NCBI RefSeq assembly: GCF_002140975.2
Contig: NZ_CP147247.1
Span: 1,798,001-1,862,000, forward strand
Origin: Enterococcus sp. 9E7_DIV0242
GTDB taxonomy: Bacteria > Bacillota > Bacilli > Lactobacillales > Enterococcaceae
Direction of reading: 5' to 3'
DNA: 64,000 nucleotides
The notes under the pieces are model-generated. The model did no database searches. It was not told where the DNA came from and saw nothing but the letters and a program-made list of their open reading frames with translations. A program made the translations under genes and the position numbers. Shown here piece after piece: positions 8,311 to 18,446 of this stretch. Numbering within the stretch: the first letter of the stretch is position 1; each line of letters begins with the position of its first letter.

Positions 8311-8339
8311 AGCAGGCTGATCGTCTGCTTTCTTTTTTT
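8311..8339 (+). terminator. Terminator downstream of the pentapeptide repeat gene
   Basis: AGCAGGC and GTCTGCT form a 7-bp stem (one G-U pair) around TGATC, followed by TTCTTTTTTT. It is 140 bases after the stop, so the transcript has a long 3' tail, or this ends a separate small transcript. Confidence 0.65.
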
Positions 8340-8346
8340 GCCAGTC

Positions 8347-8613
8347 AGCTGAAATCAAGAACATAGTGATGTTCTCAGGTTCAGCCTTTAGTGGTACTAA
8401 TTAATTGAGGTTGTGACAAAGCTCTTCCATGTCTCAAGGATTGTAATAACCTGAAACCTGTGGAAGCAGAAGAATGCAGCTTCAAACACTAAGCCGGAAA
8501 TCCTCCAATTTTTTTCACAAATTTTTACGAATTTCCGTCTTACTATCGAAGATGCTGCCTTTGGAACATCGTATGTCCGTTTTTCGGGGGAGTTATGGCA
8601 TGTAATTGTCACA
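8347..8613 (+). other. Structured intergenic element upstream of the TctA-like/mevalonate operon
   Basis: In the gene-free stretch 8172-8648 I see nested inverted repeats. First comes a hairpin at 8347-8383 (GCTGAA/TTCAGC outside, GAACAT/ATGTTC inside). Then a 202-bp block at 8412-8613 is closed by TGTGACAA and TTGTCACA. It contains CTTCCA/TGGAAG, AAG-CGGAAAT with ATTTCCG-CTT, and a small ACAT/ATGT hairpin. The block ends about 25 bases before the ribosome site at 8636. It could be a leader RNA for the operon or a small palindromic mobile repeat. It does not match any riboswitch class I know. Confidence 0.4.
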
Positions 8614-8648
8614 GTCCCTAGATTTCACAAATCGAAAGGAGAAAGAAA

Positions 8649-8873
8649 GTGAAAAAAGAATTTATTGAGATCTGGGGAGATCTCGTTACAATCAAGGATT
8701 TAATTATTGCTGTTGCTGTGTGTAGCGGTTTTACTATGGCGGGGTATTTCATTGCTCCGGCCACAGACCAGACAAAGCAATTATTTTTTGGACTCGGTGG
8801 TGCTGTTCTAGGATTTCTGATTATCACCTTTGCGATAAAACCAAAACGAACAGTCGTTGAGGAGGAGGAATAG
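8649..8873 (+). CDS. Small membrane protein of a TctA-type transporter
   Basis: A 74-residue protein starting with GTG behind AAAGGAG. It has two membrane helices (about 17-36 and 43-62) and an acidic tail ending EEEE. The next gene, 2 bases on, is a large TctA-like permease, so this is probably its small accessory subunit, analogous to but much shorter than TctB (about 150 residues and four helices). No binding protein (TctC) is nearby. The role is inferred from position only. Confidence 0.7.
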   Translation: MKKEFIEIWGDLVTIKDLIIAVAVCSGFTMAGYFIAPATDQTKQLFFGLGGAVLGFLIITFAIKPKRTVVEEEE

Positions 8874-8875
8874 TT

Positions 8876-10231
8876 ATGGATATTTCTTTGCTTTTGCAAA
8901 TGCTGTTGGCGATTTTTGGTGCCATCGTTCTTTATACATTTATTGGTTTTGTTCCCGGTACGGATGAAACATCTGTACTGATGCCAGTCACACTGGCACT
9001 GGTTCTTTCTGGTGTAAAGCCGATTGTTGTTCTCACCTTCTTTATTGCAGCAATCATCACATTGAACCTCATGAATGCTATCCCTACTGCCCTTGTTGGG
9101 TTGCCGGGTGGTGTCATGTCAACACCAATGATTGAGCATGCCCTCTTTCTTAAGGACAAAGGATTGGCGGCAACGAGTATCAAAAAAATGGCGACTGGCT
9201 CAATCATCGGAACTGTCGTAGCTATTCCTGTCAGCCTTTTGCTGGCAAATATTTTGGCTCCTTTTTCTGAATCAGTTAAAGCCTACGCGTCCCTACTTTT
9301 CGTATTTGGTGCTGTTTTTCTGGCACTGATTGGAAAGAACAAATTATTCGCTTTACTCAGTATCATTCCACTAGCTCTTCTTTTCCAAGGGCTGCGTTAT
9401 TTATACTGGGGTATCGGTGCCGTTCCTCAAGAAAAAAATGTAACAACTTCTTTCTTCTTGGGAATTACGATTGGTCCGTTAATCGTCTCTTTACTGGGTT
9501 TGCTAAACAAGCAAAAAAGAGACCAACTTCCTCGCCATGACAAAAAGAAAATTACTATAAAAAAAGTATCTGAAGAGGACAGCTTGAAGCACCCGCTGAA
9601 AACTGTAACAAAGAAAGAAGCAGGGACAAGTGCTCTCGTTTCATTACTATCTAATTTCCTTTTCTTTTTAAGCCCTGTTGGTTTAACTATTCTTTTCGGT
9701 GAGCTTACAGCGAATAAAGAAAAAGACCCTGTGAAAAAGGCAAGCATGGCAATCACTTCAATGAGTGCTCTTTCTCATGCAACCTATCTTTCAGGTGTGA
9801 TCATTCCATTGATTGCCTTAGGGATTCCGCTTTCTCCTGTAGCTGTCGGACCAGCAAATGCACTGTTTAACGCGCCACCTGTTTTTACGCTAGACAACAA
9901 TATTCATCACCTGCTTTCACGAAGTGAATTTATCTTTTCTATTTTATTAGCAGCAGTGATTGCTTCTGTTGTTACTTACTTTATTGCTATGAAATATGCA
10001 CAGCAGATGACTGCTTTTGTACTGAAAAAAATCCCCCATGAAGCAATTTTAGGTCTGTTCATTGGCTTTATCCTATTGCTTGCCTATATGGATGCCGGCT
10101 TAATCAATATTTTTGGTGTTTTATTAGTCGGGATCGTATGTGGTACCTTGAACAATATGGGGGTCAATTACGGTGTCCAGTTTATGATTCTTTACGCAGC
10201 TCCTTGGATCACTGCGCACTTACTATTTTAA
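8876..10231 (+). CDS. TctA-like multi-helix permease
   Basis: A 451-residue membrane protein with about ten hydrophobic segments. The first part (GFVPGTDETSVLMPVTLAL) and the ALVGLPGGVMSTPMIEHA segment match the conserved Gly/Pro-rich loops of the tripartite tricarboxylate transporter permease TctA. A charged cytoplasmic loop rich in Lys (about 203-245) splits it into two halves. It starts 2 bases after the 74-residue gene with GAGGAGGAA before the ATG, and ends 18 bases before mvaK1 with no terminator, so it is probably co-transcribed with the mevalonate genes. Substrate is unknown; a carboxylate is likely from the family. Confidence 0.78.
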   Translation: MDISLLLQMLLAIFGAIVLYTFIGFVPGTDETSVLMPVTLALVLSGVKPIVVLTFFIAAIITLNLMNAIPTALVGLPGGVMSTPMIEHALFLKDKGLAATSIKKMATGSIIGTVVAIPVSLLLANILAPFSESVKAYASLLFVFGAVFLALIGKNKLFALLSIIPLALLFQGLRYLYWGIGAVPQEKNVTTSFFLGITIGPLIVSLLGLLNKQKRDQLPRHDKKKITIKKVSEEDSLKHPLKTVTKKEAGTSALVSLLSNFLFFLSPVGLTILFGELTANKEKDPVKKASMAITSMSALSHATYLSGVIIPLIALGIPLSPVAVGPANALFNAPPVFTLDNNIHHLLSRSEFIFSILLAAVIASVVTYFIAMKYAQQMTAFVLKKIPHEAILGLFIGFILLLAYMDAGLINIFGVLLVGIVCGTLNNMGVNYGVQFMILYAAPWITAHLLF

Positions 10232-10249
10232 TATCAAAGGATGTATATC

Positions 10250-11191
10250 ATGAAAGAAAAACATTTAGGGACCGGCACTGCTACAGGGAAAATTATCCTG
10301 ATGGGCGAACATGCCGTGGTTTATGGAGAACCCGCAATTGCCTTTCCCTTTCATGCTGCTGCGGTGACAACGACCGTTGAATCAGCCGAAAACATGTGGC
10401 TGGATTGTACTTATTTCTCAGGTCCTCTATCAGAGTCACCTAAACAGCTTCATAATATAAAAGAAAGTATCGTTGAGACATTAGCATTTCTATCTAAGAA
10501 CGACTCCCTCGCCATCACCATTGCCAGTACGATTCCTCCCGAAAGAGGCATGGGATCAAGCGCAGCAGTTGCCGTTTCAGTAATTCGCAGCATCTTTGAT
10601 TACTATAATTATGTAGCAACAGATAAAGAGTTAGCGATTTTAGTGAATAACGCAGAAAAAATTGCTCATGGAAATCCTAGTGGCATTGATGCTGCAGCGA
10701 CAAGTGGACAACAGGCGCTCTTCTTTGTGAAGGGGCAAGAATTACAGCCATTTCCAATGGATTTGAAAGATGCTTGGTTAATTGTGGCAGACACAGGAAT
10801 CAAAGGTCAGACACGAGAGGCTGTCAAAGATGTTGCCCACTTATTTGAAATAGACAAAGTGACTATCAGCAAAAAAATCACCACTTTAGGAAATCTGGTA
10901 CAAAACAGCAAGCAGGCAATTTTGACAAATGATGTACAACAGCTTGGGGATGCGATGGATCAGGCTCAACAGCTTCTTACTGAACTAACCGTTAGTCATC
11001 CGATGATCCAACAACTGGTAAACGCGGCCAAAGCAAACGGTGCTCTTGGAGCTAAGCTGACAGGTGGTGGACGTGGCGGTTGTGTCATCGCTTTGGCTAG
11101 CTCGCAACATTCTGCAGAAAAAATTGCCACTGCATTTCGACACACAGGTGCAGTGAATACTTGGATTCAATCATTGGAGGCACAAAAATGA
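10250..11191 (+). CDS. mvaK1: Mevalonate kinase
   Basis: Phosphorylates mevalonate with ATP, the third step from HMG-CoA toward isoprenoids. The 313-residue protein belongs to the GHMP kinase family: N-terminal GKIILMGEHAVVYGEPA, the phosphate-binding loop PPERGMGSSAAVAV, and the C-terminal KLTGGGRGGCVIAL. I use the ATG at 10250, which has AAAGGA at 8 bases, rather than the ATG at 10241, which is too close to it. It heads the mvaK1-mvaD-mvaK2-fni cluster, and its stop overlaps the mvaD start (ATGA). Confidence 0.95.
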   Translation: MKEKHLGTGTATGKIILMGEHAVVYGEPAIAFPFHAAAVTTTVESAENMWLDCTYFSGPLSESPKQLHNIKESIVETLAFLSKNDSLAITIASTIPPERGMGSSAAVAVSVIRSIFDYYNYVATDKELAILVNNAEKIAHGNPSGIDAAATSGQQALFFVKGQELQPFPMDLKDAWLIVADTGIKGQTREAVKDVAHLFEIDKVTISKKITTLGNLVQNSKQAILTNDVQQLGDAMDQAQQLLTELTVSHPMIQQLVNAAKANGALGAKLTGGGRGGCVIALASSQHSAEKIATAFRHTGAVNTWIQSLEAQK

Positions 11192-12189
11192 ACATCGGAA
11201 AAGCACGTGCGTATACAAATATTGCCTTAATCAAATATTGGGGAAAGAAGGACGACCAGCTTATTTTGCCGATGAATAACAGCCTTTCACTCACACTTGA
11301 TGCTTTTTATACGGAGACTAGTGTCTTATTCACAACAGAATTATCAGCTGATCGCTTTTATTTAGATGGTCAATTACAGAATGAACAACAGACCAAGAAA
11401 ATTGGCCGCTTTCTGGATCTTGTGCGTCATACTTATGATGTTCCCTTGTTTGCAGAAATAAATAGTCATAACTTTGTCCCTACAGCCGCTGGCCTGGCAT
11501 CTTCTGCTAGTGGTCTAGCAGCTTTAGCCGGAGCTTGCAGTGCTGCATTGAATTTATCACTCTCACCGAAGGAATTATCCAAACTCGCTCGACGAGGATC
11601 AGGATCAGCTTGTCGGAGTATTTTCGGCGGCTTCGCTGAATGGCAGAAAGGCGATTCAGACGATACCTCCTACGCCATCCAAGTTCCTTCTGATTCCTGG
11701 GAAGAGGAACTATCTATGTTGTTCGTCTTAGTGAATGATGCGCAAAAAGATATTTCCAGTAGAGATGGTATGAAGCGCACTGTTGAAACCTCTGTTTTTT
11801 ATCAAGGCTGGTTGAACGCCGTTACTGACGATTTAGCGACAGTCAAACAGGCAATCGGAGAGAAGGATTTCACTCGTTTAGGTGAAACGGTTGAATCAAA
11901 TGCCTTGCGTATGCATGCAACAACACTCGGTGCAACACCACCATTTACGTATTGGTCCCCAGATAGTCTGAAGGCGATGAACCTCGTTCGTATTTGCCGC
12001 CAAGAAGGTATCCTCTGCTATTTCACAATGGATGCGGGACCGAACGTCAAGGTCCTTGTACAGAAGAAAGATAGCAAATGGTTAATGGCACGTTTTGCTG
12101 AACAATTCAGTAAAAATCAGCTAGTACTGGCTAACGCCGGACCAGGCATAGAAATACTTGATTCAGAAAGGTCGTTGACACATGATTGA
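11188..12189 (+). CDS. mvaD: Diphosphomevalonate decarboxylase
   Basis: Converts mevalonate diphosphate to isopentenyl diphosphate with ATP. The 333-residue GHMP-family protein opens with ARAYTNIALIKYWGKKD, the family hallmark, and has the AAGLASSASGLAALA phosphate loop and RRGSGSACRSIFGGFAEW. The start is ATG 11188 with GGAGG 7 bases before it, overlapping the mvaK1 stop by four bases; an upstream TTG at 11161 lies inside mvaK1 and lacks a site. It also overlaps mvaK2 by 8 bases, so the operon is tightly coupled. Confidence 0.96.
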   Translation: MNIGKARAYTNIALIKYWGKKDDQLILPMNNSLSLTLDAFYTETSVLFTTELSADRFYLDGQLQNEQQTKKIGRFLDLVRHTYDVPLFAEINSHNFVPTAAGLASSASGLAALAGACSAALNLSLSPKELSKLARRGSGSACRSIFGGFAEWQKGDSDDTSYAIQVPSDSWEEELSMLFVLVNDAQKDISSRDGMKRTVETSVFYQGWLNAVTDDLATVKQAIGEKDFTRLGETVESNALRMHATTLGATPPFTYWSPDSLKAMNLVRICRQEGILCYFTMDAGPNVKVLVQKKDSKWLMARFAEQFSKNQLVLANAGPGIEILDSERSLTHD

Positions 12190-13279
12190 GATTTCAGCAC
12201 CAGGTAAGCTGTTCATTTCAGGCGAATATGCCGTTGTTGAGCCTGGGCATCCTGCCGTAATCGTTGCAGTTGATCAATTCGTGACAGTTACGTTAGAGGA
12301 AGCACAGGACGAAGGCAGTATTCAATCTGAGCAATACCGCTCGATTCCTGTGCGATGGACCAGAAAAAATACTGAGCTAGTTTTAGATATTCGTGAAAAT
12401 CCGTTTCATTATATTCTCGCCGCAATTCGTCTGACGGAGAAATATGCACAGGAACAGAATGCCTCACTCACTTTTTACCATTTAAAAGTAACTAGCGAAC
12501 TCGATAATGCGAATGGTCGAAAATATGGACTAGGCTCAAGTGGGGCCGTTACTGTTGCTACTGTGAAGGCATTGAATGAGTTTTATCAACTGGGATTGGA
12601 CAATGAGAAAATTTTCAAGCTGTCTGCGTTAGCACACTTGGCTGTCCAAGGAAATGGCTCTTGTGGGGATATTGCTGCCAGCTGTTATGGTGGTTGGATT
12701 GCATTCTCTACCTTTGATCATCCCTGGGTTAAAGAGCATTTAGAGACGCTGACACTTCACGAGCTACTGAATAGCCACTGGCCAAGCCTGATGATCGAAC
12801 CTCTTCCTGTTCCCAAGCAGCTTAGACTGTTGATTGGGTGGACAGGGAGTCCGGCTTCAACTTCGGATTTGGTAGATCGTGTTCACCGTTCTAAAGGTGA
12901 TAAAGAATTGTCCTATCAGTCATTTTTAGATGAAAGTAAAGCCTGTGTTACACAAATGATTCATGGCTTTAAGACAGACGACATTCGGATGATCCAAACA
13001 GCATTAAGAAAAAATCGTGCATTATTGCTCCAGCTTACGGACTTGACCGAAGTGGTCATTGAAACACCTGCGCTTAAGAACCTTTGCGATTTGGCGGAAC
13101 AATTTGGCGGAGCAGCGAAGTCATCCGGTGCTGGTGGTGGGGATTGCGGCATCGTACTATTCAAACAAAAATCAGGTATTTTGCCTTTAGTCAGCGCTTG
13201 GGAGAAGCAAGCCATCACCCCTTTACCATTGCATGTCTATTTTTACGGAGGTCATACACATGAAGAATCGAAAGGATGA
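12182..13279 (+). CDS. mvaK2: Phosphomevalonate kinase
   Basis: Adds the second phosphate to make mevalonate diphosphate. The 365-residue GHMP kinase shows [20 protein letters not shown] at the N terminus, the [13 protein letters not shown] phosphate loop near 118-130, and [14 protein letters not shown] at the C terminus. The ATG overlaps the end of mvaD by 8 bases. The last 20 bases overlap the fni start. It is the third gene of the operon, although its reaction precedes that of MvaD in the pathway. Confidence 0.95.
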   Translation: MIEISAPGKLFISGEYAVVEPGHPAVIVAVDQFVTVTLEEAQDEGSIQSEQYRSIPVRWTRKNTELVLDIRENPFHYILAAIRLTEKYAQEQNASLTFYHLKVTSELDNANGRKYGLGSSGAVTVATVKALNEFYQLGLDNEKIFKLSALAHLAVQGNGSCGDIAASCYGGWIAFSTFDHPWVKEHLETLTLHELLNSHWPSLMIEPLPVPKQLRLLIGWTGSPASTSDLVDRVHRSKGDKELSYQSFLDESKACVTQMIHGFKTDDIRMIQTALRKNRALLLQLTDLTEVVIETPALKNLCDLAEQFGGAAKSSGAGGGDCGIVLFKQKSGILPLVSAWEKQAITPLPLHVYFYGGHTHEESKG

Positions 13280-14306
13280 ACATCTATCTCTAGCGAAAGC
13301 TTTTCATAAAGAACGAGAAAATGATTTTGATCGTGTCCGTTTTGTACATCATTCGTTTCCCGAAACGGACATGGAAACCGTAGATATTTCTACTGCTTTT
13401 CTAGGTTTTACCTTCCCCCAACCCTTTTACATCAATGCGATGACTGGCGGCAGTGAAAAAACCAAAGAGGTCAACCGGCAGCTGGGGATCATTGCTAAAG
13501 AAACTGGGGTATTGATTGCGACTGGCTCTGTCAGTGCAGCAGTGAAGAGTCCGGAGCTTGTCGATTCATTTGCTGTCATACGTGAAGAAAACCCAAAAGG
13601 GGTGATTTTTGCAAATATTGGTGCTGGAGCGTCCTTAGAAGAAGCGAAGCGAGCTGTTCAGCTCGCTCAAGCGGATGGGCTCCAAATCCACGTCAACGCA
13701 CCTCAGGAACTTGTTATGCCTGAGGGAGACCATCAGTTCAGCAGCTGGTTAGAGTCTATTGAAGCCATCATTGCCGGAATCCAACTTCCGGTAATTGTTA
13801 AAGAAGTTGGCTTTGGTATGAGTAGCGAAACGATCGACAAGCTTCACCAGATCGGTGCCACCGCTGTTGATGTCAGTGGTCAAGGCGGAACCAGCTTTAC
13901 TCAAATCGAAAACGCACGTCGGAAAAAACGGGAGTTGGACTTCCTATCTGACTGGGGACAATCAACTATCCTTTCGCTACTAGAGTCCGTCAGTCACCAA
14001 AAAGATATGACTGTTCTAGCCTCCGGCGGCATTCGACAATCGCTTGATATCGTCAAATGCTTAAGCTTAGGTGCCAAAAGTGTTGGGATTGCAGGAACTA
14101 TTTTGAATGAACTTCTTACTAACGGCTTAGATGAAACGATCCAGCTAATCAGACAATGGGAAAGTGAACTGAAGATGCTTTACACCTTGTTAGGAAAAAG
14201 TAAAACTGCTGATTTGCTGACAACAGATCTTATTTTCGAGCGTTCTATCATTGATTGGTGTGAAAGCCGTGGCATCGCTTGGCAGCACTATGCCCAACGA
14301 ACATAA
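13260..14306 (+). CDS. fni: Type 2 isopentenyl-diphosphate delta-isomerase (FMN)
   Basis: Interconverts isopentenyl and dimethylallyl diphosphate using reduced FMN, closing the pathway. The 348-residue TIM-barrel protein has the FMN-binding segments [18 protein letters not shown] and [19 protein letters not shown], and [13 protein letters not shown] start at ATG 13260, with GGAGG 8 bases before it; an in-frame ATG at 13233 lies further inside mvaK2 without a site. This is the last operon gene, followed by a strong terminator. Confidence 0.95.
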   Translation: MKNRKDEHLSLAKAFHKERENDFDRVRFVHHSFPETDMETVDISTAFLGFTFPQPFYINAMTGGSEKTKEVNRQLGIIAKETGVLIATGSVSAAVKSPELVDSFAVIREENPKGVIFANIGAGASLEEAKRAVQLAQADGLQIHVNAPQELVMPEGDHQFSSWLESIEAIIAGIQLPVIVKEVGFGMSSETIDKLHQIGATAVDVSGQGGTSFTQIENARRKKRELDFLSDWGQSTILSLLESVSHQKDMTVLASGGIRQSLDIVKCLSLGAKSVGIAGTILNELLTNGLDETIQLIRQWESELKMLYTLLGKSKTADLLTTDLIFERSIIDWCESRGIAWQHYAQRT

Positions 14307-14342
14307 GAGTTTTACTTATTCGAAAGACTTAAACAACTGACA

Positions 14343-14397
14343 AAAAGCAGGATCGAGAGCAGAGATAGCTAAAGCTCGCTCAGAATCCTGCTTTTTT
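14343..14397. terminator. Bidirectional terminator between fni and the HTH protein gene
   Basis: AAAAGCAGGAT pairs with ATCCTGCTTTT, with an inner GAGC/GCTC stem and a T6 tract on the plus strand. Two convergent genes share it. Confidence 0.85.
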
Positions 14398-14404
14398 GCT
14401 TTCC

Positions 14405-14812
14405 CTACGTATTCATCGTATTTGCAAGGATGTTCAATTGGGTTGCCAATGTCCCCAACTGATTCTCCAAAATATCTACTCTTATTTTGGTTCGCTCGAT
14501 TTCTTCCATCAAAAAGGGTTCAGCTTTTGACTGTCCACCTTTTCGCTTTGTTGTGCTATAAAGTCTATCCAATCCAGAACCCACATACATTTTCACAATA
14601 TCATCAGCAATTTCAGAAGTAACTGTAACCATTGTTTTAGGCTTGCCGTCCGGACCAAAATAAGCTGTATCTTCTGTGTTCATTCCTTCCAGTGCGTTTG
14701 AACCAATGATATAACCATTGTCTGTTTTCTCGATTAGTTGCTGATCCTTCATCCAATTGTAGAATGTTCTTTGATTGAAGCCATAGCTTTCTCTTATCTC
14801 ATTTAATTTCAA
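14405..14812 (-). CDS. Small helix-turn-helix protein with C-terminal coiled coil
   Basis: A 135-residue protein of unknown function. Residues 1-45 (KLNEIRESYGFNQRTFYNWM, then an EKTDNGY wing) look like a helix-turn-helix DNA-binding fold. Residues 95-132 (MEEIERTKIRVDILENQLG and on) form a heptad-rich helix suited to dimer formation. It starts with TTG, with AAGGAG 8 bases before it; no ATG start is available. It is a lone gene between two terminators, so its partners are not evident. A plasmid- or phage-derived regulator is possible. Confidence 0.75.
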   Translation of the reverse strand: MKLNEIRESYGFNQRTFYNWMKDQQLIEKTDNGYIIGSNALEGMNTEDTAYFGPDGKPKTMVTVTSEIADDIVKMYVGSGLDRLYSTTKRKGGQSKAEPFLMEEIERTKIRVDILENQLGTLATQLNILANTMNT

Positions 14813-14897
14813 CTTATCATCTCCTTATTTTAAAATTACGCACTATGGGTTTATTCATATTATTATTCCTCAAATTTTTTATAGAAACACAAAAACT

Positions 14898-14934
14898 CTC
14901 GATCATACACCTTTTACTCTGGTGTACAATCGAG
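14898..14934 (-). terminator. Terminator of the 6-phospho-beta-glucosidase gene
   Basis: CTCGAT-TACACC pairs with GGTGTA-ATCGAG; on the minus strand it is followed by a T-rich tract. Confidence 0.75.
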
Positions 14935-14962
14935 GGCTATTTTCATTTTTTATTCGCCGGTT

Positions 14963-16474
<1,512 letters not shown>

Positions 16475-16485
16475 TCATCATATCA

Positions 16486-16562
16486 CAGGAAAAGCGCAAG
16501 CGATTTTCCTGTTTTTATCGCTATTTTCATTTTTTTTACCCATTTTCACTTTTATGAAAATG
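16486..16562. promoter_or_regulatory. Operator-like palindromes in the bglA-like/rpiR divergent region
   Basis: Two inverted repeats lie between the divergent genes. At 16486-16511 CAGGAAAA-N-CGC faces GCG-N-TTTTCCTG. At 16541-16562 CATTTTCA and TGAAAATG are 6 bases apart. The second is 32 bases before the regulator start and is the better candidate for RpiR autoregulation; the first could serve the hydrolase gene. Confidence 0.5.
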
Positions 16563-16594
16563 AACCTATCTATTGATTGGAGTATGTGCTGCCT

Positions 16595-17389
16595 ATGTTC
16601 GATATTTTTGATTTTTTAACTTATTTAAATACACATGGAAAAAATACGACTTATTCCAAAATCATCATTTTTCTTCTTACTAATACAAAAGAAATTCCTA
16701 ATTTAACCATCTCAGAAATCGCCGACAGGTGCTTTGTCTCACCAGCAACCTTGACGCGCTTCAGCCGAAAATTCCACTTCTCTTCTTTTGCTGATTTAAG
16801 AGATGGATTGCAGGTGTTGAATGGATTTACGCCATACAGTGGATTGCGTATGAATGAAAAAGATTTTCACTTGCTTCAAAAAGATCCAAAGTCTTATTTA
16901 ATCTCCTATAGTGAAGAAATTACGGCTTCTATTCAAGATGTCCTTCAAACGATTGATATCGATGAAATCGATCAACTGTTGCATGATATCCATCAAGCAT
17001 CGGAAGTCGTTCTGATTGGCTACAGCTCGACACTTGAATTAGCAAAAGAGGTACAGACCGCCTTTCTTTCCAGCAAAAAAATTCTCTACATAGGAGAAAC
17101 AGAGGAGCTGCAAAAAGAGCTGATCGATCAATTAGACAAGAATGCATTGATTATTGCCATTTCTTCGTACGGTACACTGCTTACAAAGAACCATGAACTG
17201 ATGCGCAAAATCAGTCAAAGTCCAGCTAATTCGATTTTTATCACGCAAAACACAAAAAATACCTTGACCAATCAATTTACTCAAACAATCCGGGTAACCC
17301 AAGAAAATTATGTACAAATCGGTACCTATCCTCTGACCTTCTTCTTTGACTACTTTACCCGCAGGTATGCCAGCTTATTTGAACCATAA
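16595..17389 (+). CDS. RpiR-family transcription regulator (HTH + SIS)
   Basis: A 264-residue regulator with an N-terminal RpiR helix-turn-helix (about 1-75, including LTISEIADRCFVSPATLTRF) and a C-terminal SIS sugar-phosphate-binding domain (about 110-235, with VVLIGYSSTLELAKEVQ and IIAISSYGTL). It probably senses a sugar phosphate and controls the divergent glucosidase gene. I use ATG 16595; the frame opens at TTG 16577, but those bases form the TTGGAG ribosome site itself. Confidence 0.9.
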   Translation: MFDIFDFLTYLNTHGKNTTYSKIIIFLLTNTKEIPNLTISEIADRCFVSPATLTRFSRKFHFSSFADLRDGLQVLNGFTPYSGLRMNEKDFHLLQKDPKSYLISYSEEITASIQDVLQTIDIDEIDQLLHDIHQASEVVLIGYSSTLELAKEVQTAFLSSKKILYIGETEELQKELIDQLDKNALIIAISSYGTLLTKNHELMRKISQSPANSIFITQNTKNTLTNQFTQTIRVTQENYVQIGTYPLTFFFDYFTRRYASLFEP

Positions 17390-17428
17390 AAAAGGTGAGC
17401 CAGAGCGCAATAGCTCTACTCACCTTTT
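17390..17428. terminator. Bidirectional terminator between the RpiR and GNAT genes
   Basis: AAAAGGTGAG pairs with CTCACCTTTT, with an inner AGAGC/GCTCT stem. It directly follows the rpiR-type stop and faces the convergent GNAT gene. Confidence 0.85.
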
Positions 17429-17437
17429 CTATTTGAT

Positions 17438-18412
17438 TTACAGCGAACGAATCAAGATAACCTCTCCTTCATCATCCTTCTCTCCATTTTCTTTAAAGCC
17501 AAGCTTATGATACACATTCAAGGCCCGCTGGTTGTGTTCATCACAGGATAAGCCGATGCTGGTTCCTTTGCCAAATGGTGCAGATTGGAAATAAGCAATG
17601 ACCCGTTCCAACCCTGCAATGCCATATCCTTTCCCCTGTTCCTCTTTATCAATCAACATATGCCAGATACAATACATGCCATCTGAAGGATCATAAATCG
17701 TCGATACATATCCGACAAGCTTTTCTCCATCGTAGATGCCAAACGGTCGACAATACTCCTGATTAACATAAGCATAGGCTAAGCTTTTAGCTACCGGAGC
17801 AACAAAATGCTCCTGGTCATCCATTACTTTTAAAGCCAGGCAGGCATCGATAGTTTCCTGTGTTACTGGTTTGAGTTGAACATTATTCATTTTTTCCCTT
17901 CCGACTGTCGTTTCATTTAATACGTGATCCCAATCGTTACCCACGGCCTCAAAACCAAGACGATCATAAATCTTTTCTGCAGGTATATTTCCATCTTTCA
18001 CAACAAGGTAAGCTGCTTCATACTCTGATGCCAATGACTGTAACGTTTGATTTAGAATTGTCGTTGAAAGATTCCTGCCACGTGCTTCCGGAAGCACTGA
18101 AACATAAATGATCAATGGAATTTCGCGAAAGAAACTGACCAAGGCACAGCCAAGAAATTGATTCGTTGATTTCTCTACATAAACATAAGAATGCTTGCCA
18201 AGGAATTCGCCATATTTTCCAGCCAATATTTCTTCCGTCTCTACTGCCATCTCTTCCGGCGTCTCTCCCAGATCATCGATTGACCCATGAAAAGATTCCC
18301 ACAATAACTGAGCAAGCTTTTGCTGCTGTTGACTCGATACAGTTTCCAAACTAACCAACTGTTCCAGCAGCTTTTCGTTAGACTGCATTTCTGTATACAG
18401 TGCTCTTTTCAT
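17438..18412 (-). CDS. Double GNAT acetyltransferase
   Basis: A 324-residue protein with two GNAT folds. The first (about 55-150) has the degraded acetyl-CoA motif VLPEARGRNLSTTIL; the second (about 165-320) has LIDKEEQGKGYGIAGLERV and ends in ALNVYHKLGFKENGE. Substrate is unknown. I start at ATG 18412 (MKRALYTEM) with GAGAAAG upstream; the frame is open to 18553, but that would run far into rtcB. It follows rtcB by 34 bases and is probably co-transcribed with it. Confidence 0.85.
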   Translation of the reverse strand: MKRALYTEMQSNEKLLEQLVSLETVSSQQQQKLAQLLWESFHGSIDDLGETPEEMAVETEEILAGKYGEFLGKHSYVYVEKSTNQFLGCALVSFFREIPLIIYVSVLPEARGRNLSTTILNQTLQSLASEYEAAYLVVKDGNIPAEKIYDRLGFEAVGNDWDHVLNETTVGREKMNNVQLKPVTQETIDACLALKVMDDQEHFVAPVAKSLAYAYVNQEYCRPFGIYDGEKLVGYVSTIYDPSDGMYCIWHMLIDKEEQGKGYGIAGLERVIAYFQSAPFGKGTSIGLSCDEHNQRALNVYHKLGFKENGEKDDEGEVILIRSL

Positions 18413-18446
18413 AATAATTTTCTTTCTCAAATTATTTTCTCCTATC

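Noticed and set aside
8397..8612. 71-codon minus-strand frame in the 8.2-8.6 kb gap
   Set aside because: No ribosome site, no family resemblance, and its coordinates coincide with the symmetric ends of the structured element, so the frame is a by-product of it.
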